Below are positions 36,101-47,011 of a stretch of 64,000 nt of DNA, piece after piece; within the stretch, counting starts at the first letter, position 1; each line of letters starts with the position of its first letter. A program made the translations under genes and the position numbers. Source of the DNA: Helianthus annuus (lineage: Eukaryota > Streptophyta > Magnoliopsida > Asterales > Asteraceae); the NCBI RefSeq assembly GCF_002127325.2, contig NC_035447.2, forward strand, positions 25,931,762 to 25,995,761, read 5' to 3'. Under the pieces are notes generated by a model. That model was not told where the DNA came from, searched no databases, and saw only the letters and a program-made list of their open reading frames with translations.

Positions 36101-36671
36101 TGGTCCCTGAGCTTGTACGCGATGTTTCGGCTACTTTTCTCGACCCGTAAACCCCCAAACTTGGTTTCTAAGAACCTTAGGACTTTTACCAACATGGAAA
36201 TGTCCTCGGACAATTTTGCGCTCAACCGAAAAGCCCTGAAATTCGACGTTGACGCTTTTAGTCCTTCAAGTACGGTTTTGGCCATAACTTTCTCATACAT
36301 TGACGAAACTTCATGAAATTTTTACCACATATTCTAGTGAGTATATTTTAGCTTTACAAAGCTTCGGGTCTGCCAAAAGTTCACTCAGAGGTATAAATTA
36401 AACATGTTGACACTTTTGGCCCCTATAGTTTGCAATACTTCACTTTTGTGCAATTTCCGCGTCGTATGATCCATGAACCATCCGTTTAAGGTTATAAACA
36501 TTATGTAGGGTTATCATAGAGCCTATTTATCCATTGTTGACACTTTGGACCCTTACGTTCCATAGTTTTCACTGTTTGTCACTTTTAGTCCCTCTAAAGT
36601 ATGTTTTCACATAACGGAACCTTATGACACGTGTCAAGACATTATTGGACGAAATTTTTCGAGGTGTTACA
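33132..36671 (-). repeat. Chromovirus 5' LTR (3540 bp)
   Basis: Same ends and length as 22618-26157, followed by TSD gttga. It should hold the promoter of the element, but no unique TATA can be singled out in such an AT-rich repeat. Confidence 0.95.
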
Positions 36672-36676
36672 GTTGA
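36672..36676. other. Target-site duplication of the chromovirus, right
   Basis: gttga, identical to 22613-22617. Confidence 0.95.
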
Positions 36677-38622
36677 AAGCCTAAGGGTGCACCAGTGAGT
36701 TGTAAAACCATACACCTTTATGATGATCTTTTAGATCCCGTTTCTCCTTTATATAAATGTATATTTATAATATAGTTCTGTGATAAATTAAAATTAGTAC
36801 AGGGGACCTATTGCTCTGGAGATATAATAATTATGAGACTACTAACATTTATTTATGTACCTAACATTTTTGTTTATGCATCTAATATTTATTTATGCAA
36901 TATAACATTTACTAACTACAGTGAACTGTTTCAAAACGTATCATGGAAGCCTTAACCAAACGTATGGTGTAAGCTTAAATTTCCTTATTTATATAAGAAA
37001 CTCACTACTCGAGCTAATCTACACATAAGCTACAACTTCTGATATAATTCAACTCATACCCAAAATAACCCATACCCAAACTTTTCTTAGTTCAACAAAA
37101 CCAAATATTCAAATGGCAAATCTTCCAGTAGCATATGCTGAATCTTCAAATGCAGCAAACATTCATCGATTCCTTCGGTTTACTGATTTACCCAATCGTG
37201 AGAGGTATCAAAAACTCAAGAATCTTGAAATTTTTTTCTATTAGCGGTATTGATTGGTATCAGATGGAAATGTTTGATCCAAGTGGTTTACTGGCAAGAT
37301 TACTACCACCTAATACGCCCTGGCGTCGTTTCTTCGACATCCTAGAACCGTCATACGATGAACTTGTATATAAGTTCTTGTCCACTTTCTATTTCAAATA
37401 TGATAAAAGTCTTACCGATGAATCTATTCATTTTCGACTTTGTGGACAATCTTATAATATGTCATTAACAGAATTCGCAGTTCATCTGGGCATATATACA
37501 GATGAAGAAGTTAAACAACCTATTTTTACGGAGGCATCAACCTCTTATTCCCCTGAGGAAATGAAAGAATACTGGCTAAGCCATTCATCGAAAGAGTGGT
37601 GTAACAATAATAATTCTATGAAATTCATAGACCCTCGTTATCAATATATGCATCGTGTTTTAACCAACACTATCACGGGGCGCAAGAATAATCAACATAG
37701 GGTTAGTGCTACCGACCTTTTCCATCTACATAGTATTTTTGAGCAAGTTCCTTGTAATATTGCCCACGAGCTTGCTACATATCTTTTAAATCAACAAACA
37801 AATCCTCTGAGAAGTCTCATGGGAGGGTCTTACATTACAAAAATAGCAAAATCATTAGGTGTCTTAAGTAATCAGATTATCCAAGGATTATCTCCACCAA
37901 AGGCATCTGGGATTGTAAATTTTAACTCTGTTAGGCTAACCCCTGTTCATAATTATATACTAAATCAACCATTCCAGTCGGAGGAAGCTCAAGTTATCTT
38001 AGAAAGTACCTCAACACAAAATTTACAACAATCATTGTTGCAGCTTCCTCAACCGTCTTTTTATCGATTTGATCTACAACCACAGTTGCCACCCGTACAA
38101 GAACATACTACAACTAACTTATCTCAACCGAACATCTTACAAAACATCTCACGTTTAGTTTTCGAGGAAGATTCAACGATGCAACAAACTTTGTTTGATG
38201 AAAACATGATATTCCAAGAGCAGTTAGCATCAGAATCATTTTTGCAATCACCATTACCGCAACAGTTTTTCCAATCACTATTAAACGAAGTAGAACAACA
38301 ATTGCCACCAATTAATATAACAAAACCATGTACGGTACCTCAAATGAATCTACCTTCAGATTCAATAGGAGTCGAAGTGGTTAGGTTAAACGATCAGATT
38401 CGAAATTTGTCTAAACAAATAAAACGGCTGACAGAGAGAAATAAATGGTTGGAAGACATGCTAAAACAAATAGCTAATAGTATGCAACTAACTCTACCAC
38501 CTTCACCACCTTATGGTTCTGAGTCTGAATTTGATTCATTATATTATCAATTTCAAATGTAAGTTTGTTCACATCATAATAGACTATCAAATTATTATGA
38601 TTAAAATTGTTTAATACATACA
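36677..38622 (+). repeat. Right copy of the duplicated block, continued after the chromovirus
   Basis: Continues the copia interior. Matches 13879-15825 with scattered substitutions, and similarity stops after aatacataca at 38622. Confidence 0.85.
37113..38562 (+). pseudogene. Athila ORF1-like protein, second copy
   Basis: Homologous to 14316-15753. The ATG at 37113 opens the MANLPVAY frame. The T-run shift is the same, and the long reading from 37135 has 475 codons because the left copy's stop TAA is CAA here, adding QFQM. Three clustered substitutions around VYKFLSTF versus VYELFSTF distinguish the copies. It lies where a copia gag should be, yet no copia gag motif or zinc knuckle is visible. 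It may be an element-specific replacement or a separate insertion. Confidence 0.6.
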
Positions 38623-41298
38623 TTCTATTTTGTGTTTTTACCTACAAGTAATACATATATGATCATAAATAAGAAGTTTATGAATCATAATCAGTTGGCA
38701 TGACCGGTTAGACCACACCAAGTAAAATGATGATGTGAATTGTATTGAAGAACTAGAAGATTCTTCAAGTTGGTAATTAGCATGCAATATTTTCTCTCAA
38801 GGGAAATTCATTATTTACCAACCAAAGTAGGGTGAGAATCCCTAAATATTCTGGAAGTGATTAAAGGATATGCATATCCCAACGTGATACCATTTAGTGT
38901 TTTAAATCGATGCATCGTCTAAATGGTTATGAAATCCACAACTGAAGTTTGTGTGATTGTGGCTTAGCTAATTTGCTAGCAAGCCTATTAATCCAGATTG
39001 ATATATTTATTTTGGTAATAACGATGAATTCAATTCCCAAGTTATTAATGCTTATTGGAAGAAAATATTGAACTAAATATAGCTTATGTTTATACAAGAA
39101 TTACTTTGTTGAGATGATCATTAAACGTCTACTATTGATTACAAAGTCAATGATCATGAGAGGAGCAAAAGTTCAGTTAGGTACATGTAATTTTATATAT
39201 AGTACCATTAATTCACATCAAGCCAATAAGTTATAGTTCTCCCCATATATTTGGTTTTTGGTCAGTAACCAAATATGTCTGATCAAATATTTTGGTTGTG
39301 CGACATATATTGAAACTCATCCACCACACCGCACAAAGATGGGACTTCTAAAAGGTTTGAGAATATGTTGGGTATAAATAATCGTCTATGATTGAATACT
39401 TAAATCCACTAGTGAGAAAATTGTTTATGGCTCATTGGTTTTTCACTTTAGTGAATGAATGTTCCTAACATTAGGGGGAGATAACAAGCAGTTGGAAAGT
39501 GAAAAGTGAAATGAATTAGCATGTCATCTAGAAAGTGAAAAGTGAAATGAATTATCATGTCATCTTGATCCCCGGACTATAATAAACTATGAACTAGAAG
39601 TTTAAACTATAATTCATTTACCAATATTAAAGAATAAATTACCAGACGAGTTCATTGACCTAAATAGAGTGACTAAGTAAGTCACATAATCAACTACTTA
39701 TGCTCCATTTATGTTTGTGTCCCAGAAGGACAACAACATATTTTTCTAATGAGTCTATTGCACACTTGAAGCGTGATAGACTAGTCGATTCCAGTAATTA
39801 AATTCCTCGAAAGTTGGAGCAAGTAATTAAGATGGTTAAGTCGAGGTAATATTAAAAGGGTCTCCTGAAGAGACAGTAGACATAATGGTTCAAGAAGAAC
39901 CTCAGGTACCTGGAAATAAAGAGATCTCGATAAGTTGTATCATGTCTAAGATATGTACGGAATCGAAATAAAAATCGACGTCGTTATACTTTTGTATATG
40001 TTGTAGCGCTTAAAATGATTAAATGATGAGAATCAAGATTTAAGATCTGCCTATGAATGAATATTAAGAAATGATTGGCCAAAATAGAAAGACGCAAATA
40101 AGGCAGAGTTTAGTTCTCTAATGAATTCTGGACCAACAGTCCATACAACTGAAATTGTAAAATATGTTGGATACAAATGGGTCTTTTTATGCGAATCATG
40201 TGAAAATTAAATAAAGTGATATAAGGCAAAATTGGTGGCACAAGTATTTTCGCAAAGATCTATGACTGATTATGAGGAGACGTATTCTCCGGTGGTGAAT
40301 GTATTGGCTTTCCAGTATTTAATTAGTCTGGTAATATAAAGAGAATTGATACGTGTCTTATGAAAGTTACGAATTACTGGATACTAAAAGTTTACATGAA
40401 AGTCCTCAAGGATTTAATTTATTAAAATCATGTAAAATAAGTTCTCGAGAATGATATGATTGTTGTATACATATTCATATTTGAATACATTGAATATAAT
40501 TGGAACTCCTGATGAGTATCCTAAAGCATTTAAGTGCTTATAAGGTTAAGTGGAAATCTCTTATGGATATAATTCTTGTGCACCAATAAACATACATAAA
40601 ATACATGTACTTGGTGATTATGGTATCTCAATGTATAGTGTATAAGCATGGTACAATATGTATTATACAAATAACGCAAGTGTTCAAGACATCTTTGCAT
40701 ATGATATAGAAATCAATGAGGAGGGTTATGTAATAGAACTCCTAAGAGTGCATGCACATACATTGTTTTTCAAAGTGGAAAGAAGTAAGTGAATGATTGT
40801 AAATGCCTGAAGCTTTGATTTCAAAACCTCATGAATGTATCTTTATAAACTTAAAAAGATAGTATGGATAAAATAGTGGGATTGAGTGTTGTACAACTCA
40901 TTAGATATTATGATAAAGAGCAATATGAGTTTGATAATATCATCCATCTTTATCAAAAGTCCTCTCCTAAAAGTTCACTATAATCCCAGTTTACAGTGAT
41001 GATATCTAGGCACCATCGAGAGAAACTGTCGAGCTTTTAGAGGGATAATTTTTGAAAGACCTTGATATAATGTAATTATTGTTCGACCTGTAGTTCAGGC
41101 ATGAGGGTAAGTCCATCTAGAATATATCGGGTCGGTTTTGGTATGAACAAAGCTTATCTTTTATGTACGTTAGAGGTTATTCAGTCACATGTTATAACAG
41201 ATGACTACTTTGATCTCCTACCAAAGTTGAGATTCCGAGTCAAGAAATATTATAGATAATCACAATTGTGCACTAATATTTCTTGCTAGCTATTCACG

Positions 41299-41369
<71 letters not shown>

Positions 41370-41798
41370 TGGATGAATTTATTGGTGTGATATCACATGT
41401 ATCAAGCAAGGAGACATTAGAATATGTAAAACAAATATTTCAATACATCTAAGGTATGTAAGATATGAATTTATATTTTACTAACCTATCAAAACAAGCT
41501 TGGTTAGTTTTGTAAATGCAGGGAATGTAACAAATCACAGTTATGGATCTTATGATATTTATTTATAAGAAGAGGCACTAGAAGGCTCATATGAAGATAT
41601 ACAACTTTGCGAACATAAAAAATTACACATCAAGGAATGAAGTGACAAAATATTAACTAAAAGATCTACGTAGAAGGCTTAAACAATACATAATGAAATC
41701 GGGGGGAGTATTACAAGTTACACTCTTATATACCACCAAGATGTTTTTTGATATACTCGAGACTCTATTAAAGACAATCATGTCGAGATGATATATGT
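38623..41798 (+). pseudogene. Ty1/copia Pol remnant (integrase C-terminus and RT)
   Basis: No long frame survives. Integrase C-terminal motifs lie near 39330-39420 (EYVGYK...SSMIEYLNP). RT motifs lie near 40160-40330 (VGYKWVFL, YKAKLVAQ, DYEETYSPVV) with many stops and shifts. A (TA)n tract of 67 bp sits inside at 41301-41367. The coding trace is split at 41798 and continues in register at 49403 across the inserted 7.6-kb element. Confidence 0.75.
41301..41367. repeat. (TA)n microsatellite inside the copia remnant
   Basis: About 33 TA units with no MITE attached. Confidence 0.98.
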
Positions 41799-42582
41799 TG
41801 TTGGGATTGAACCCTAACAGAGGAACAAATAATGTAAAGCCAAAACCGGATCCCATCAGTGGACACTTAATAAGCAGCAGTTTACTCTAATCTCTCCCAT
41901 TGACAGTGGTATCTAACAGCTGATGGATGTTAAGTGCTGCTCAACTACAACAACTGATAAACCAAACTCTGATGATTATCTAACAACTGCTGAAGACAAA
42001 CTCTGTTGCTCTATCTACTGCTGTATCCTAAGTACTGCTGAAGACTCAAGCACTGCCCTCTCAAAGACTGATCACCTTTGAAGAAAGCACTGAAGACTCA
42101 ACATCTGTGCTAAGGCTACAACAGTGGAACGTGAAGCAGTAGTTTCCTTATGTTTTGTACTTTAGTGATTATCAGATGTTACATAACAGTAGTTTGTATA
42201 GAACAGTATTTATAGTTTGTTAGGTCGTTAGATGTCACTATCATGGTGACGTCAGCTGAAGCATATCAGTAGTTTGGTTTGCCTATAAGTATGACAGTAC
42301 TCTGTACTGTTACACTTGATCGTTTTGAGTGAGTTTTTCTCCTCAATTCATCCTTTCATCTTGTGCAACCAACTCTGGTGTATCAGGCTGAGGGGGAGTT
42401 TAGATTGTAAGCCTGCACTGTAATCTTTTGCTTTTATGTAAATCTTTTGACTCAATGAAAAGCAATTGTTTATCAATCTACACTTTCCTTTGTTTGTGTT
42501 TACAAAGTTTGCTACTCATTTCCGCTGCATTTATTCGTTTTATGCAAACAAACACAATCACGGACAACCTTAGATCCTAACA
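41799..42582 (+). repeat. 5' LTR of the 7.6-kb element (784 bp)
   Basis: tgttgggattg...gatcctaaca, preceded by TSD tatgt. Confidence 0.93.
42247..42290 (+). promoter_or_regulatory. LTR core promoter with TGACGTCA and TATA box
   Basis: A perfect palindromic TGACGTCA (42247-42254, a bZIP/TGA-factor site type) lies 30 nt upstream of TATAAGT (42284-42290). The same pair is in the 3' LTR at 49062-49069 and 49099-49105. Transcription would be expected to start about 30 nt after the TATA box. Stress- or hormone-responsive transcription is possible but inferred. Confidence 0.5.
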
Positions 42583-42584
42583 AT

Positions 42585-42596
42585 TGGTATCAGAGC
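42585..42596 (+). other. Initiator-Met primer-binding site of the 7.6-kb element
   Basis: TGGTATCAGAGC, 2 nt after the LTR end. Confidence 0.93.
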
Positions 42597-44593
42597 TTGG
42601 ACAGTCAAATTCGATCTTACAATCAATTTGACATAACAGTTCAGCTCAAAATTCATTGATACCAAGGTTGGTTGTATTCAGTTGAAAAACAGAGTAACGA
42701 GTGAATCATGGTTAAATGAATATTCAAATACTCTGAAAATCAACCAAGATGTCATATGACACACAAATCTCACACAACAAGCGTTATCATGCACATGTCA
42801 CTCATAGTTTTCAGATCTGTAAAATATCTGATAAATTATGTGATCTTTCGATGTTTTCAAAATTGATTTCAATTGTTGTTTTGATATTTGTGATGTTTTA
42901 AGTAAACAACTAAAGTATGTACCTCAGTTCAGCAAAACTTGTGTTCATCTAAAACACTAGAATACTGCTGACAAAGAAAAGAGGGAATAAAACTTTAGTC
43001 AAAATCTCTCAAGTGCTCAAAGGCAGGTTGAGTACCTTCAAAAGGACCAAATCAACTTTGTCAAAAACACTTTGAGAAAATAAGATGTCAAGACAGTCCT
43101 AATCATAAGTAATGTGAGATCTGTAAAAAAAAATGCTCATACATGGTCAGATCTCTCAAAACATTGCTTCAAAATGATTATGGACAAAGTATGTTCAAAA
43201 TATAATCTCCTAGTGAGTATTTCTGAACATATGAATAAACAGGGTATAAAGGGAAAAGGAAAATGAACAAATCTTAAAGTGTGGCTATCTCAAACTTTTG
43301 AAATCAAAAGTAAAAGAGTATAAGCATAAAACACTCTTGAGGTTCAAACTAGATCATCAGTGGTCATTGTGCAACTGTGTGCATTCATCAATACAGGAAT
43401 TGTTCTGGTAACAATAGCATCTTCAGTGATGGTGCTTAAAAGGAATTTACAATCAATTGACAAGAAATTGACCCAAACAATGGTCAAAATAACTTGAGAA
43501 TGATATGATCATGAATTTACTGGAAAATTGTCGGATCCTTTTGATTATTTTCAAAACTTCCTTTGATTTTTGTTAAGGTGTTTTCCTCTAAAATAAAAAC
43601 CAGATATATTTCATTCCTTTATGAAATATATTTTGTTCTTTTACTCATTTTTTAATAGTAAAAGCTCATCTCTGGTCAGGATGTAATTTCCTTATTTTTT
43701 GTGTGAAATTACTATCCTTAAATCTGGTCAAAAGGAAATGACATACATACCAAGGTCAGGTTGAGCTCAAGTTAGGTTTTCACTGATCATAAATTGATTG
43801 TAAATTGACTTAGACTACTGAGATACTCATGCTCTAGTTCAGGTAATTAGACACAAAATGAGCAGCTCATGTAGAAATGTCTTCATCATCTAGGATGCTA
43901 AACCATTGTCTAAATAATAGACACTTGGCAAAACCTAGAACAAAAATTCCTGTAAACAACTGCTGGCAATTTAATCTTGATAATTTACATCTAAAATGTA
44001 TTTTGTTAAGAATAGCATTTCAAATGCTCAAACAGATGTTAGATAAGATACTGTGCTTTCACAAAGCAAAATCAAGTTCTACATCTGAACAAGCAGATGC
44101 TAACATTTTTGTCAAGAGTTGAAACACTGCTGCACTATCAGTTGTTGAGACAAAAATCTTCATTATTCTACCACTGTTGTATCTAAAATGCTGTTGTGCT
44201 TTAACATCTACTCTCTAAAGTCTGTCCACTGCTAAAGTGTCAACCTCTGCTCTTCAAAAACACTGATGTTTAAAATCATTGTTTCATCCACTGATACATC
44301 CACTGTTTCATTTTATTACCGTTGTAACTACTGATACTTGATCCATCAGTAGTTGTTAAAACAACTGTCTTCCATCATTTACCATCTCATCAGATGTTTG
44401 ACACGTGGTCAGTTTTTAGCCGTCAGATCATTATAACCGCTCACACACATCAGCATTCACCTTTTTCCTTAATAAAACTCTGCCCTAACACCAAAACAGG
44501 GTTTTACTGTCGAATTGAATTCCAAAAGTTCTTTTCTCATAACAGTTTCCCTCTCATAACTCCAAAAATCTTTTTCGATCTTCTTCATCAAAA
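42597..44593 (+). other. 2-kb leader of the 7.6-kb element
   Basis: No convincing ORF. AT-rich, with repeated ggtcag/ctggtcag words and, towards the end, many cactgctg/actgttg words that continue in the coding region. Unusually long for a leader. Confidence 0.55.
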
Positions 44594-47011
44594 ATGACGA
44601 AACCAAAATCGAAAACAAAATCAAAACCATCATCTTCCTCCAAAACAGCAGAAGCCACTCAAATGGCCGCTGAAACACCGGAGATCCGCTACAAAGCTCC
44701 ACACAATTATGTAGGTATACTCACAAAACCTACCGATAACCAGACCTTCGACTCCATCCTTGACATCCTTTCTGCATCAAAGTACAAAACTTTGATAACA
44801 GCAGACGCTCCTATTTACCTTGACACCCAGAGAGAGTTCTGGAAAAATGCCACCCTTGAAAAACAAGGAGATATCATCGCTGCCATCAACTCCTCGATAC
44901 AGGGTAAGAAGGTAAAAATCTCACCAAAATCCATCTCTGAAACCTTTAAACTCGATGATTTAAATGGAAAAACCTATTTTACAAAAGACGAGTTAGTAAA
45001 GGATTTCATGAATAGGGGCTATGCAGAACAACCAACCAGGGACACCCTACAAAAGGGTTACTTCCCTTCTGCACCCAGATTTTTATTCCACACACTGCTC
45101 ATGTGTGTTTCAAATAAAACAACGTCCTTCAATGAGATACCAACAAAAATCCAATGCCTAGGGTATGCAATTTTAAACAGTGAAAACTATAACTACTCCC
45201 AGGAAATATTTGATGATTTGGTAAAGAACGTTGATAATAAAGCATTTCTACTCTTTCCGAGGTTTCTAAGTTACTATTTTGAACAAAAATTTGTCGGGAA
45301 AGAGGCAGAAGTGCCTAAACAAGGTGTCTCATTCAAAATAAACTGTTTAACAATAGAAACTTTTTCAAGAATGATGGCACCAATAAAATTAAAAACAAAA
45401 GAGGCAGAGCAGATTTTAGAAACTGCCACTGACCCTCAAGAAACCACTGCTGAGCCCACTGCTCCAGGTGATCAGAGTAGCACACCCACTGCTCTGAAAC
45501 CCACACCTGCCACCACCAAAAAGACCAAAAGAAAACCATCCAGAAAACCCACCAAACCCAAAACAAAGGCAACTCTGGAAGCTGAGATCCCAGAGCAACT
45601 GCCAGTGACAGCACAAAAGTCACCAGAAACCACTGCTGCTACTTCCTCACAGCAGTTGGTAGAAAGATCTCAACCCCAGCCTCAAACTCCTCTTGCATCC
45701 TCACAAAAGGATCAAGTTGTAAGCACAGGGACACCACATTATGAAGCTCTGTATCCACTCGGATCCATCTTCCACAGTCCTGACCCCAAGGACATGTCTC
45801 TTTTAACACCCATACCCTCACCAATAATATTGCCACAATCAATAATACCCATGTTGAATGCAGTTGATATGGCACAGACAAAAACCAGTTCCTCTATATC
45901 ACCCATTACTGAGAGTATACCTCCACAAGTGACTGGGTCTGATGCACTTACCTCTGCTATCCCAGCAACAGCTGAGGAGGTTACACCCCCTGAGTTACAA
46001 GTAACTCTCGGTGGTAGTTCAAGTGGAGCAGCAACTACAACTGATGGATCAACAGATCTTCAGTTGGACAGTTGTTACATAACTAAGACTCCCTTGAAGG
46101 CAATTTCTTCCATGGCAACATCGGTAACCACCAGTGAGTTATCTTTAACTGCTGGTAACATCAAAGGATTATCGAGTGTCGAAGAAAGAAGTCCCCAGTA
46201 CCAAGAAAAAGGGGCATCAATGGATGACTTTTGGGCTACAGCTCCTAAGTCACACATTGATACAACCACCACTGGTGGGGATTCAGATGATCCTGTTAAA
46301 TCAGGTGATGATTCAAGATACAACGAATTGACGGCCAGAGTTGAAAATCTAGAATCTTCTGTTGCCGAAATAAAAGATATGGTGCAGCAGCTGTTAGAAG
46401 CTCAAAAAGACCAATCTTCTGCTCCTCCTGCTCAAGCACCTGCTCTACAAGCATTTGCTGCAAATGAGCTTTGGAATATCCTCCAACCATTGCTTGAACA
46501 CCAGCAACAAATGGCTGTTAAACAGCACGCAAATCAAGTACAAATGCTGACCAACATGGTGGAATCTCGGTTCAAAGACACTCAAGCAGACATCAAGGCT
46601 ATAAAGGCCAGCATACAACAAAATGCTCAAAGTGAGAAAGGTCCATCTACCATTTTCTTCATGGATACACCCCTGGCAGATAATGCCAAAAAGGGGGAGA
46701 AAACCAAGCTGAAAAAGAAAGGTATAGAAGATGGGATATACTTTGAACCAGAAAAACCCAAAACCACAAAAACTTCAACAGCTGATACAACAGTAGTTAC
46801 AAAAACTGCTGTCAGTAGCCAAACAGCTGCTTCTCATCAACACACACACCTCCAACATACACCACTTCATCACACACCACCACAACTACTGTTCCACCAC
46901 CACCACCTGTGTCTACAACACAAAAACCACTCCTACCATCACAAACAGCCAAACCATCATCACCCCCTGCTAAAAGGTAGAAGACAACAAATGTTACAAC
47001 ATCTGTTGTAA
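44594..47011 (+). CDS. Uncharacterised retroelement protein, N-terminal part
   Basis: An 805-codon frame from ATG 44594. The first ~30 residues are basic and S/T-rich. A compact region follows (about residues 35-270: TFDSILDILSASKYKTL, LDTQREFWKNATL, RFLSYYFEQKFVG), similar in style to N-terminal domains of plant transposon-encoded proteins of unknown function. Next is a long P/T/S/Q linker, then a short coiled coil (YNELTARVENLESSVAEIKD) and a Q-rich helix. The last ~65 residues (H/Q/L-rich) are out of frame: the neighbouring frame reads PPPPPVSTTQKP and continues into the next ORF. A slip in the cacacacac run near 46842-46850 is the probable cause. Gag-like function is possible; no zinc knuckle is seen. 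Confidence 0.7.
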   Translation: MTKPKSKTKSKPSSSSKTAEATQMAAETPEIRYKAPHNYVGILTKPTDNQTFDSILDILSASKYKTLITADAPIYLDTQREFWKNATLEKQGDIIAAINSSIQGKKVKISPKSISETFKLDDLNGKTYFTKDELVKDFMNRGYAEQPTRDTLQKGYFPSAPRFLFHTLLMCVSNKTTSFNEIPTKIQCLGYAILNSENYNYSQEIFDDLVKNVDNKAFLLFPRFLSYYFEQKFVGKEAEVPKQGVSFKINCLTIETFSRMMAPIKLKTKEAEQILETATDPQETTAEPTAPGDQSSTPTALKPTPATTKKTKRKPSRKPTKPKTKATLEAEIPEQLPVTAQKSPETTAATSSQQLVERSQPQPQTPLASSQKDQVVSTGTPHYEALYPLGSIFHSPDPKDMSLLTPIPSPIILPQSIIPMLNAVDMAQTKTSSSISPITESIPPQVTGSDALTSAIPATAEEVTPPELQVTLGGSSSGAATTTDGSTDLQLDSCYITKTPLKAISSMATSVTTSELSLTAGNIKGLSSVEERSPQYQEKGASMDDFWATAPKSHIDTTTTGGDSDDPVKSGDDSRYNELTARVENLESSVAEIKDMVQQLLEAQKDQSSAPPAQAPALQAFAANELWNILQPLLEHQQQMAVKQHANQVQMLTNMVESRFKDTQADIKAIKASIQQNAQSEKGPSTIFFMDTPLADNAKKGEKTKLKKKGIEDGIYFEPEKPKTTKTSTADTTVVTKTAVSSQTAASHQHTHLQHTPLHHTPPQLLFHHHHLCLQHKNHSYHHKQPNHHHPLLKGRRQQMLQHLL

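Larger units (their letters stand above)
22618..36671 (-). mobile_element. Ty3/gypsy chromovirus (Tekay-like), 14.05 kb
   Basis: A complete young element on the minus strand: LTRs of 3540 bp, TSD gttga, initiator-Met primer site, an accessory ORF, gag, pol with chromodomain, and a polypurine tract. The LTRs show about 13 mismatches in 3540 bp by eye and no indel (constant offset 10514). A single-base frameshift between gag and pol and another shift in the accessory ORF are the main visible lesions. It inserted in the copia leader within the right LTR of the gag element. Confidence 0.95.

Noticed and set aside
12280..38622. One complete 26-kb LTR retrotransposon with 3.5-kb LTRs
   Set aside because: The outer flanks (ccagt, ttcta) do not match, no polypurine tract lies at 15826, and the right block continues seamlessly into copia sequence ending in its own LTR and TSD.
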